DNA from: G963677085 sp963677085
GTDB taxonomy: Bacteria > Planctomycetota > Planctomycetia > Pirellulales > Thermoguttaceae
DNA: 64,000 bases
Direction: 5' to 3'
Assembly (NCBI GenBank): GCA_963677085.2
Contig: CAXXFH010000004.1
Location: forward strand, 3,224,001-3,288,000
Shown: one piece after another, positions 36,197-47,300 of the stretch
Position numbering within the stretch: the stretch's first letter is position 1
Layout of the letters: every line of letters begins with the position of its first letter
The notes under the pieces: generated by a model
What the model was told of the DNA's origin: nothing
Databases searched by the model: none
The model's input: the letters and a program-made list of their open reading frames with translations, nothing else
Program-made: the position numbers and the translations under genes

Positions 36197-36228
36197 CCGT
36201 AGCACGATACGGACCTTTGTACGAGGAC
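36197..36228 (+). promoter_or_regulatory. Second copy of the sigma-cassette promoter motif
   Basis: CCGTAGCACGATAC and ACGAGGAC match the element at 34298-34329 with identical spacing. It begins 2 bases after the metallopeptidase stop and lies 66 bases before the YjzC-like start. The matched blocks are separated by unrelated bases, which argues for a bound site rather than a copied segment. Confidence 0.5.
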
Positions 36229-36293
36229 AGGGGTAGAAGGTCGGCAGAGGGTCGGCCGAACACTGTTCCTCGTAGTACAAGGGGGAAATATCC

Positions 36294-36506
36294 ATGGCTA
36301 CGGGTGTTGCGATTGGTGCCCGTTTTCGCACGGGCGAGAAGTGCATCGAGTCGGGGCGTTATCGCTTCGACGGGTATCTGGACGGCACGCACAGCCCTCC
36401 ACCGACGGCCGAAGAGCGGGAGATCCCGCTGAGCCGCGGCGAGACCTTTCCCCCAATCCGTTCGAGTGGGAAGGGGTGCTGGTGGAAGCTCATGCGACGA
36501 ATCTGA
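36294..36506 (+). CDS. YjzC-like small protein
   Basis: The protein has 70 residues starting MATGVAIGARFRTGEKCIES. The FRTGEKCxxSGRYRFDGY and IPLSRGETFPPIRSSGKG segments fit the YjzC-like family of small beta-rich proteins, whose function is unknown. GGGGGAAA lies about 5 bases before ATG 36294. It has no signal peptide. The shared upstream motif suggests it is a target of the neighbouring sigma factor. Confidence 0.7.
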   Translation: MATGVAIGARFRTGEKCIESGRYRFDGYLDGTHSPPPTAEEREIPLSRGETFPPIRSSGKGCWWKLMRRI

Positions 36507-36539
36507 GGCAATCCGAGACCAGGTGCATGGTGGGTTGCC

Positions 36540-36571
36540 CCCGTCGAGGCTCGTCACAGAGCCTCGGCGGG
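36540..36571. terminator. Strong hairpin between convergent genes
   Basis: CCCGTCGAGGCTC and GAGCCTCGGCGGG form a 13-pair stem with one T/G wobble around a GTCACA loop. It lies 34 bases after the YjzC-like stop and 73 bases beyond the recombinase stop, so it could terminate both. No long T-run follows. Confidence 0.6.
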
Positions 36572-36643
36572 ACAGCCGTGCTACGGCAGCAGCCCTTGTC
36601 TTTCCATTTGCACAGTCCCGGCCTTCCTCGCTGGTCTCAATTC

Positions 36644-37618
36644 TCAGAACAGATCCTCCAACGCGGCCTCCTTCTGCTCCTGGGAAGGTTGGACATATCT
36701 CCAGATGTAGCGGCTGGAAGTGTGCCCGGAGAGTTCCATGGCGTATTGGACGCCGTGTTTCTCGGCCGCTTTTCGGAGCATCGTGTGCCGAAGGAGGTGG
36801 GCCGAAAGATGAATCCGCCGATTCTTCGGAAGGCGGCTATTGGCTTGACAGGCTAGCGCCTTCAGCGCCGCGTCGACGTTCTGGCGACCCAAGCGGTTTC
36901 CGGATTGGGAGCAGAAGAGTGGCCCGGGCTCGTGGCCCCGGACCTCTGATACATAGCGGTCGAGGGCCTCACGCGACTCTTGAGCGAGGAACGTCTTCCG
37001 TGTGACGGTCTTGCCCTTCCGCCGGACATTGTAGAAATGCTTGCCGCGGTACTGGTCGAAATCCAGCGCGAGCAGCTCGGAAACTCGCAGGCCGGTGTGC
37101 AGCAACACCAGAAAGATCGCCCGATCACGCAGGGGATTCTGGTTTCGCCGCGATTTGAGATGGAGCAATTGCTCAGCCGCCGCCTTCAGCCGGGTGACTT
37201 CCAGATCGGTGAGGCCCTTCCATTCGGGCGCGTCGGTGTGCAGGTCAGAAATACGATGGCAGGGATTCCCGGCCAAAAAGGGCCGCCTTTGGTGAATCCA
37301 GTTCGCGCAGTGCCGCAAAGTGGCCAAAGCCCGATTGACCGTCGTGGGGCCAAGCCGTGCCTCTCTCTGCAAGTGTTTCAGATAGCCTGTGGTCAGGGAG
37401 CGGGTCCAGTCATCCACATGGTCGCCGCCAACCGCCTCGGCGAAGTACTCAAGAAACCGTCCCAAGTCGCGACGTTTTGCCTCCAGCGTGTTTTCGGACC
37501 CGGCCGCGGCCTCAAGTTCCATGTAGAGATTGAACCATGCGACCAGGCTGTCAGACTTCCCAGCGGAAACGAGTTGTGGTTGGTGGCTCTGATGCCGAAC
37601 GATTGGAAGCTTCGCCAT
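36644..37618 (-). CDS. Tyrosine recombinase / integrase, apparently intact
   Basis: The protein has 324 residues. An N-terminal core-binding domain (about 20-115) is followed by the catalytic domain with the full set of residues: R178 in HTGLRVSELL, H274 and R277 in SAHLLRHTM, H299 in ELSGHTSS and Y308, nine residues after H299. It is XerC/D-like in size. No excisionase or phage gene is adjacent, and I found no att repeats. It may belong to an integron-like or island element or be a solo recombinase. Unlike the tRNA-linked integrase at 10 kb it has all its active-site residues. Confidence 0.88.
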   Translation of the reverse strand: MAKLPIVRHQSHQPQLVSAGKSDSLVAWFNLYMELEAAAGSENTLEAKRRDLGRFLEYFAEAVGGDHVDDWTRSLTTGYLKHLQREARLGPTTVNRALATLRHCANWIHQRRPFLAGNPCHRISDLHTDAPEWKGLTDLEVTRLKAAAEQLLHLKSRRNQNPLRDRAIFLVLLHTGLRVSELLALDFDQYRGKHFYNVRRKGKTVTRKTFLAQESREALDRYVSEVRGHEPGPLFCSQSGNRLGRQNVDAALKALACQANSRLPKNRRIHLSAHLLRHTMLRKAAEKHGVQYAMELSGHTSSRYIWRYVQPSQEQKEAALEDLF

Positions 37619-38334
37619 GCATCGACCATAGCGCGAAATCTTCTGTCATGCAAATGAAAAGGTTTTCGCGTCCCACGGCCGCGCCAAACCGGGCCGATTG
37701 CGGCCAGTTTGCATGTCGGAAGGTACATTATGTCCTGGGTGTCTCACGTTCGAGGTGCGCGGCATAGGTGCTAATCCTACTTCGGCACAACAGTGGTTCT
37801 CAGTACCTTCTTCAGTATTGGCGAAGGTCAAGCGAGGTGTATCGCTGTTCGTTCGTTTCGCTGTACTCGATGCGCACTTAGTCGGTGGAACTCGTCATTC
37901 GCCACTTTGCCTTTGGCAGGACACGCTACCTTGGCTCTTCATGGATTGACGACACATGACAAGCCCTCATGTGTCGCGAGCGGAATCGAATCGGTTGCAG
38001 CTTTGACGGCGCAAGGACCGGCAGTTCGTCCGGAAGGTGGGAACTGGATTGACGGCGCGGAGGTCGATCGGACGTCGGTCGGACCTATGACGAATTCGCG
38101 CGATCCAGAAATCGATCCGTCGGCACCGGCACGCCACGGGAAGTGCACTTTCCCTCACGGCGACGACCGATGTGCGCGACGAGCGACAGCACACAGAGCA
38201 ACAAGTCTACTAGCGTTCACCGCTGCTGTCGCGCGATGACTCGCTCTGCAACTAAACTCTAATTGACGCTCTGAGTCGTGGGATGACGCGTCGCGAGACC
38301 GGCTACCGGATATTTCCGTTCAGTACATTTCGAC
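37619..38334. other. Intergenic region of 0.7 kb without a supported gene
   Basis: It lies between the recombinase start and the end of the giant gene. Open frames on both strands are short and lack ribosome binding sites. No tRNA, long inverted repeat or repeat array was seen. It would be the place to look for a recombination site of the adjacent recombinase. Confidence 0.5.
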
Positions 38335-41300
38335 TCAGCCGTCAAGACAGCTTACCGATTCACCAATGGCGGGGATGTGTGTCTCTCCTGCGGTGGTTGT
38401 TTTCTGGATGGCATATTGCGGGGCACTTCCTGTGCGCACGGTGTCTTGCCAGCGGAACAGGGCTCGTCGGCGAACGATGGGCCCCTTCAGGTCGTCCGGA
38501 TTGGTCAGCTCGATGCGGAGCGGTTTCGGCGACCAGGCAAACCGAGGCGCGGCCACCCCGTCATCCGTGTCCCCCATCCCGCCTGCGGGGAGCGTGCGGC
38601 GGAGCAGCGCGTAGGCAGCAGCCGGTGGGGCCGCGTTCGTGGAGTCGACAACGTTCACGCGCAACGCCGCGAATCCGCCCTCTGGCGCGACGTCGTCGTT
38701 CTCGGGCAACTCAACCTTGAGTTCGATGGCGTCGCCCGGCTCGATCTTGACGTTCTGACTGACCGTCTCCGAATCGGCAATATTCGAGCCGTTTTCAAAC
38801 ACTGTGCCTTCGGCGATGTCCAATTCGCGAATCATGTCCGCCTCCCAGCGTTCCCTCGGTTGCGTATCCTCGGTCGCCTTCTTGAATTCCCTGAACGCGG
38901 CCAACCGGTTGCCGCTAGGTTTGATCACGGTGACGGTTAGCGACCCTTTGATGGGTCCCGGAAAATGTCCATAAACCCGCAATTCATCCTGGTGGATGCG
39001 GATCACGAAATGCCGCGTGACGGTGCCTGCTACTTCCGAGAATCGCCAGAACCGGGTATCGGCGGTCAGTGGCTCGATGTCCTGGATATCCCCTTCGATT
39101 TCATATCCAGCAATCTTCAGCAGCAGCCCCAGGACGGCAGCGATCGGTGGTGAATCGGGGAGCCCCTCTTTCAAGTCCGGGTACTTGTTGAGAATCATCG
39201 GAATCGTGCTCGGCTGAACGACCATGGACCTGAAATCATCAGGCAACATCAGCAGGGAGAACAGGAATGAATCTACGTAGAACAGGAACGTGATCCGGTC
39301 GGTCGGGGCGAACTCCGTGCGGTCGGCCGCGAGGACCAGATCGAAAAGGGGTTTCTTGTTGCCTTGCTGGAACACGGTGGGCCGTCCCTTGCGGGCCGGT
39401 GCCGAGGCCAGGAAGCGATTGTATTCGGGGTCTTCGAACTGAGCGTAGCGAGGCAAATGCGGCAACGTGAGGGAGTCGGACTTGTGCAGTCGCATCGGCA
39501 GACTGATCTCTTGAACCAATCCCCGTACGAAAACTCCATACTTCTGCGCTGCCGCTTCTTTCAGACTCAGGGACATTCGCAATTCCAGCGGGGCGCCAGA
39601 CGAGGCGTTATTACGCCACAAGTTGAAGGCGGCAAGATCGCTGTCTACGATCTCGAAGTCCCCGCTCACGGCGTTGTTATCCGAATCGTCGTCGGCACGG
39701 GGTTTTCCCATAACAAACGACACACCGTCGTCGGTTGCGAATAGCCGCGGCCGCGTCGCGTGGAGGTCGGTCTCCGGCGTCAGGTCCCCATGAATGATCA
39801 CGTCTGTGTTAATCCGAGGCGGATCGGCGTCGTCCGAGGAAACCCGGAGCACCGGCTCCGTCAGTTCCATCTCGAAACCGATCGGTTCGTCCGCGTCCAG
39901 AAACGTCGAATCGCTGGCCGCTGAGGTGAGCTTCAGCAAACCGGGACCACGCGCGACCACGACCGCCAGTTCGTGGGGACAGCGGAATGCCACAACGTAG
40001 TTGTTTGCGAACTCGCTTTGCAGCAACCACTCACCAACGTCCGAGTGGTGCGCGACAAATGGATTCCAGGAATCCAGCCAGGGTCGGAGCGGCGGGCAGG
40101 TCTCGGACGCGAGCAATGCGTGAATCGCGTCAGCCACGCTCGCACGATTTAGGTCGGGCAATTCGGCTGCGAGCTCGCGCAGTTCGGCTGCGAGAGCTTT
40201 CAGCCGGCCCTGCACGCCGGCTGCCGATGTTTCTGAGAGTGCCTCGTTAAGGCCTTGAATAAGCGATTCCACACGCTGCTTGAGTTCCGGATCCGTCGAG
40301 CCGGGGAGTGCGGATTTGAGTCCCTCGACGACCGCGTCGATTCCCGTCTTCAGGAGCCTCAAAAAGCTGCGATCGGCTGCCTTCTCGAGAACCTCGACAA
40401 CCGAGTTAGCGTCGGAGCTGAGATGAGCCAACCGCTCAGCCCAATCGTCGAGCGTTAGAGTCGTTCCATCATCCTTCACGAGTTTCAGTAATCCTGTTCC
40501 GTCTTCGAGGGTCACGACCCACACGGTCGGCGCGTCTTGAAGGTCGTAGCGCAGGTTCCAATGGCTTGAATCGACCTGCTCGACCGTCAGGTTTTCGATC
40601 TGGTCCGGATTGGGCAGTGCGAGGCGAATATATTGTTTCGGGTTGGCCACCGTCGGAACGTCCGAATCACAATCGGAGGCGTGTTCGATCTCCACGCCTT
40701 GTGGCGGCCAAGGGTCCTGTGCCGCGGCGCGAAAAACTTCCGGCCAGTCCGGCACTCGAAACAAGCGGCGCGGCCGGTGGTGCAGTTCGAACGAAGTGCC
40801 CACGGTTTGGAACGTCCGCTCGGCTCGCCGAGGCGAGTTGGGAGGCAAGTGCATGGGACGCGGCATGCGATGCATCACGGCCGTCGATCCGGACACGAGA
40901 TCGCCCCCCGATTCACCGGTTGCGACGTGCGTCAAGAGACGGTGGTGGACCAGTAACGGAGCGCCCGGACGGGCGCCGACCAGCAAGTATCGATAGCCAC
41001 CAATCAGCCAAGGCTGCCAATAGGTGTGCAGCGGCGTGAACCGCGACTGCGACTCCAGAGGCGGAGGGTCGGCGTGGGTTTCCACCGGGGGCAGCATTCC
41101 GCCGACACCGGTTTGCAGAAATCCGCCGATGACCTCCGAGCGAAACAGGGCCGGCAGACGAGGCGATGCACCATCCTCGTTGATGGCAAATTGTATTTCG
41201 ATCTGCTCACTATTCCACCACATGCGCGGGGGCGGCGCGGTACCGGTCACACGCCGCCCCACCAGATTCTCGCGACGGCGCGTGACGCGCACGTCGACGT

Positions 41301-44300
41301 GCAGTGCGGACAACCCAATCGGCCAGGAAAGCGCATCGTCGGCCTCCGTCTCCGAGGTGGGCGGCCCTTCACGCTTCACTGGCGGGCGCGACCGCTCGTA
41401 CAGCGGCTGAACGGCTCCCGGTTGTGGGCCGACCTGTTCCAACGGATGGAATTCGACGGCCTGCACAGTTCGCAGCTGACTTTCGGCGAATCTCAACAAC
41501 TCGGGACGCCCGCGCCGCGCCGCGCCCTGCAGAGCCAACCGCGGGGAGCGGTGAACTTCAGGCAGCGGCCGGAACTGATAGTCGACGACGATGTTGCCCT
41601 CTTCAGCGGCCGGCCGCACCGCGCGGACTCGCATGACGGCGACACGCGAGTCAGCTGCCAGCCGCTTGTGGGAGGCCTCAGCCCAGGCCACCAACAAGTC
41701 GTCCCAATCTCCGAGGAACTCCTGCAACTCATCAGCCTCCCAGGAACGCGTCGTGACCGATTCCAGTCGATTACCAGATTCTGTGAGGCACAGCAGTTCC
41801 GCAAAAACAAACGCGGGCAGCTCGGCTTCTTGAGGTGTCAGGCGCTCTTGTTGGATCGCCAGACAAGGAGAGATCGCGAAATCCACCGGCTGCAAATTGA
41901 ACGATACTTCCTCTCCGTGGGGCATGGGCAACAACGTCACGGCGCTGTGCGTGGTACAGGCGCCCGACGCCCCTTCGCCCGTGGAACGCCTCGCGGCAAA
42001 CCTCAGCTGCCGCATGGCCCGGGAGATATGCAGGCTGGTGATCGCAAACGCCAGGGACTGTTCGCGCCCCTCGGACGGCCCAAAGGGGTTCGGTGAAAAC
42101 CGGGCCACATCCTGCAACATGAACAGGCTCCGCGGATGCCATGACAGCGAATCCGGTTCATTTCGCGGATCGGGAGCCGAAGCCGAGACGGGCGGGAACG
42201 CACGCCGCGTGGGATCAAGGAAGGCCGTCAAGGTGGCTTCCCGAACCACGCGGGCTTGGGTGTTCTGTGCCAGCGACGCCATCACACCGCCCAATTGTGA
42301 TTCGGAGGGCAAACGATCTGCCACCGTGTGGAACCGAGACCAGCCTTCGAGCAGTGAATTGGGATCGAGCCGGCAACTCTCACCGTGCCAGGTTCTCTCC
42401 AAAACGGAGGCGGTCACTTCGATCGGCGACTCGGCGCTGCGCGATGTAAAGTGGAACAGCAAATGAGGAATCTCGTCTGCCGAATCGGTATCGGCGCTGG
42501 CAAGTCGACGAACGGGATCCACGTGTAACATCGACGCCGAATCCATTTTTTCATCGAGTTCGCGGTCCTGACACCGGCCCAGGAACGGCACGGGGATGCG
42601 GAGCCAGGGCCGCCCCATCAGGCTCGTTCCGATATTGCGGAAACCGGCCGTCTGCAGCTCATTCATCACCTGCGCGATGAGATCCTGGTCGGCCGGTTCC
42701 TCGACCTGCATCCAGGCGAAATCCGCGCCTGCGGAATCAACGAGTTCCTCCAGGCGAGCCGACAGGTCGTCCAGCGCGACCTCCTCCCCATCGACGAGAA
42801 TCCGACCATCTCCCATGACAGTCGCGGTGGGATGTGGAGGCTGGTCGATACCGTCGAAGTCGACCTCAAAATCGGCCGGATCGGCCAGTTGTGAGAGCTG
42901 GGCCGCGCGCGGCAGAACTTGTACCGTACTGGCCGCTGCCACGTCACCCGTCGGGCGAGGTTCCTTCCCCAGACAGGCGTGGACGCTGGCTTCCACGAGG
43001 AGCACCGGAGGACCGGGCGGTTGTCCGAGTTCCGCAAGCAGCGGATCGGCACGCAACTCGTCAAGCATTTCACCACCCGCATACCCGCTCATCGACTGCT
43101 GGATCGAGTGGATCTCGTTGTGGTCGTGCGGATCGTTCGACCGCGTCTGATCGAGTTTGTCCAGGTAACGCTTGAATGCCCGTGGTGTGGCGAATCTCAC
43201 TTCCTGAGCGAGCGCGAATCGCCGCGATTCGACGATCGTGTGGGTGTTCGCGCCTTCGTCTTTCGTGACGCGCGAGAATTGATGCTCGACCACCGCGGCC
43301 GGCCGCCAGACGGGCGCGTCATGCAAACTGAACAGCACGGGGCCGCCGCCGCGGGCCAGCACGCGCTGAGGTACGCGGTGTTGGTTAAACAGCACGCGAG
43401 CGACGTGGCGGACACGTGCCGTTTCGCTGGAAACATCCGGCAAGGAAAACGACGTCGCGTCATCGCCAACCTCCAATTGCGGCCACGAAACCAGGTTGGT
43501 CAGTTCGAGAAAACCGTTGAGCAGAAGGTCGATCGCCCAGGGAGCCTCGGCGGGCCCGGGCCGATAGTCCCAGGTCACGTCGGCATACACGTGGCCGGAA
43601 GTGGACTTGTAGAGTTGTTCCTCAGTTATTCCATCTCCATCCGTAGCACCATCGCCAAAGGGCAAACTCGATCCCCAGCGGCAGGGGATGAGCGCTTCGG
43701 AGAATGCCGTCTGGACGCCGAACCGCGGTTCTTGGCCCGCCCGCGGTTCAACGTCGAAGGCCATCGCAGCAAACCCTTTCGGCTGCTCCAGGTCCTCCTC
43801 CGTGCCGGACGGATCGCGGAGGTGAAAGCCGGGCAAGACCTGCAAGCGGTGCGGCTGGGCCACGTCGTTTTCAGCGGGGACAAACCCCGTCCAGGCAAAC
43901 TCCAACACACTGTCTGAGATATCTCGTTGCACGAAACTCTTGGTCCCGTCGTGGCAGTTCAACAACCATTGATTGCTGGAGGCGTCCTGGTTGGTCTTGA
44001 ATTGCACAAGTCGCGCCGAGATGTCAGGGGTCGCTCCCTCGTGCGGAATAATCGGGCAATCGACGCGGAAACACACGTGCGGCTGATCCCGTTTTCCCCA
44101 CCGGGCCACGAATCGCAGTTCGACCTGGTGACGGTACCGTCCGCCTGCGTCTGGCTGCAATTGCAGAGTTACACGGCGACCGTAACCGAACAGCGGCTGA
44201 TCCTCGGGTTCCGGCAAGGTTCGTTGGATTGGCACGGAGGCGGTATTCAAAGGAACGACCAGTTTGTCCTGGTCGGTCTCCCCGACAACCAGCGGCGAGG

Positions 44301-47300
44301 TCCAAGAGACTCCCTGAAAGGAAAAGGTGAGCACGACGTTACGCAAGATCAGTTGGCTGGTCCCGTCCGATTCGGCGTAATCAATCGGCGGGGACGACGG
44401 GCCGTTCGTGACGAATACCGACAACCCGAGGGAGTCGATCGCCAGCCGCAGGTCGCCGGGCATGACCTGCCACCCGTAGTCGTCCGAGTGCTGGATTCTG
44501 GCATTCCCGGCAATTTCGACACCACGCTCCGCGAGAGCGCCTCGCAGGGACTCCGGCACGGCAACCTCTTCCGCGCCGCGAGCAGGCAGCGCATCGGCGT
44601 GGGAGGCTGGTAGCGTGAACCGGTATCCCTCCGGCATCAAGTGCAGGACCGGGAAGGAGGCAGCCTCCGCTGGATCCGATTTCGGCTCATCCTCACTGAC
44701 CAGCGGCCACTGCAATTCCGCAGGCACGCTGACACGACGAGTTTTGACGTGCTCGTTCTGCCCAGGTTCTGCTAGCAAAAGCTCTCCGTCTTCCGCCGCG
44801 ATGTCGTCCAGTACCAGGTCTCCTGCGCCGGACCGGCGGAACGTCAATCGGACAGCGTTTGAAACCTCCGTCGCCTCGCGGTGCCTCACAAGCCCGTTCA
44901 CTTTTTCGGCCTGGAACGGCAACTGCAGTCGTCCGACGATGCTCACCTGATCGACGAATCCCCCCTCCATCAAAACGGCAGCCAACCGCAACGGGAAAAA
45001 GGGGAACACGCCCGCAATTCGGAGAGTCTCGGCGGATGCCCCGTCTTCGCCCGCCAGCGACCACTGGTAGTCGGTGAGCGGGGCCCGGTCGGCAGCCGAC
45101 ATGGCCGGATCGTTGACATCCTCGGCCAGATCGGAACGCAGACGCGACGAGTCAAACTGATTGGAGTCTGCACGAAAGGGGAGGTCGGTGAAACCGAAGT
45201 GCCAAATGGTGGCCTGGTCGTGCGACTGGCGGCCGGCCTGCAACCGCAGCGACTTGAGCAACGTCTTCAGGATATAATCGCCGCCGAGGCCCGGCCGATC
45301 GGAGGTAAGCGGTTTGGCCACGACCATCGCGTTGGACGGATGGGTCGACGCGAACTCCCGCCGCCAACCGCGCTGGTCGCGGATGGATTCCCCTCCGGAA
45401 TCGGTCGGCGCGAAAACGGACTCCAAACTACCCGCGATCACGGTCCACTCTCCGCCGGCACTGTCGAAGGTCAATCGACCGTCGTCGAGGGGGTGAAAGA
45501 AACCGTGGAAGCCGCGCAAGCCATCGATGCCCTCGAACTTGATCGAGGTACCCGTGTTTTCGTCATTGAGGGTGATCTTTCCCGGGAACACCGGGTCGGC
45601 CGTGCCCGCGGCGGTCCACGTGGCCGGTTCAACGATGGCGTCGAATACGAGGCCATTCCCGTTGCCCTGGTTCACGAGCATCAGTTGGGCGGCGCACTCG
45701 GCAAACCGAGCCCGTTCGTTCAACTGGGCCCAGTGAGCCGGGTAGCGATCGCGCGTCAGCGCCGCGTCTTGTCCCTCATCCGGAATCGCCTGCGCTCGTG
45801 AACCGGCGTTCTGCGCCGCGTCACTGGTTCGTGTTTCATTCAGTCCGGCCAACGCCGTCGTTTGATCCAGCACCGGCAGACCCGCATGGCATTGCACCCG
45901 CAAACCGGCTGGCAACCATCTGTCCGCAACGGGCCAGAGTTCCTGCCAGGGGCGTCCGCGTTCGTGCGGATACCAGGACCAGCCGGGCAACGTCAAGAAT
46001 GCGCCGCAGACGTGCGAGAGAGACGCGATGGCCTCCGAAAGACCCGCGTCCGACGCACGTTGCGCCGATCCCGAGACGATCACCGGATACTTGAGTGCCC
46101 CAAGACTGTGCGGTGCTGATTCTGCGGATTTGACGCCGATGGTGAACGGTGCGGGAAACCACAACTTACGGCTCTCGAGCGTCTGCTGCTTCCCTGTTTG
46201 GCGATACAACTGGGACGGTACGAGCCGAACTTGCAGCGGGATCAATTCGCGGCTGGCGGCCGGATGGTCGGTGCTGCCCGCCGCCTGAACGAGCGGGAGG
46301 GATTGAATCACCGGCAGCGAGGGATGCCGCCGCCAGATCAGCGGCGGTTGGTCGTCGCGGCTGAAGGCCGGTTCCGCGGGGAGATCGGCGGCATCGTCCG
46401 GCCCCACCAGGAACTTCTCGGAAAAGGGCCCCGCGGCCAGCAGCCAGGACAAGATCCCGGCGTGCCCCAGGGGCCGCACGCCCTGGGGCGGCATGGGGTC
46501 GCCACTCGTGACGGGTGGTTCCAGGACACGCGGCTCACGGAGGAGGCTGGGGTCTTCGTTGGGTCGCACCGTGAGGGACCAACCGGCCAGCGCTTCGCCG
46601 GTTTCCGACCCGCTGCGTTGCTGGTCTGCCCGGGGCGTCATCGTATGATCGTTCAGTTCAAAGGTGAAGGGGCTTGGTGCGGGTGTTTGGGCGTCCATCG
46701 TCCGCAATTCGAGCGGCCGCAGTCCGGCCAGCCAGTTGTCCAGATCCGGCAGGGCGTCCTCGGGGCGGCGGGCTTGCGTACCCAGCCAGGCGAGTCCTTG
46801 ACACGTTGCGGATGGCCGATCGAATCGTAACTGCTCAACCTTCGCCAGTTGATACGCGTCGCCCGATTTCGCGAAGAAAAACCTCCCGCTCACTTCGGCC
46901 ACATCCGTAATCGCCATACTCCAAGGCTGTTCGCTCACCGGCTGGGAACCCGCCCGCTGGTTCGAGAAGACGGCGGCTCCCGACACGACGGACATCGGGG
47001 CCGGACCGGGCGGGTCCAGCAAGTCGACGTACATCTGGTCGGTCACATTCAAGAATGGGAGTTCCAGCCAGCCGTCCTCCATTTTGACGAACCCCCACAA
47101 CGTGGCCGGTTGGACCCAATCCTCCGCCGTGACCTGGTCATCGCCGCGCCGCGGTGCGGGTAGCTGTTCCTGCTCGCGCAGAAACTGCGCCGTCTCGACG
47201 GGCGCATAGCCGAGCGGCAGCCGCGTCGCTACCAGACTCTCCGCAGGCGCGTTGTCTGCAGCGGCAAACTCATACGTGATGCGACTCGTCAGTCGCCGCA

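Noticed and set aside
9777..38334. Second att site (copy of the tRNA-Arg 3' end) closing the island
   Set aside because: I looked for a repeat of the T-arm and acceptor sequence and saw none in the window, so the right boundary of the island is not defined.
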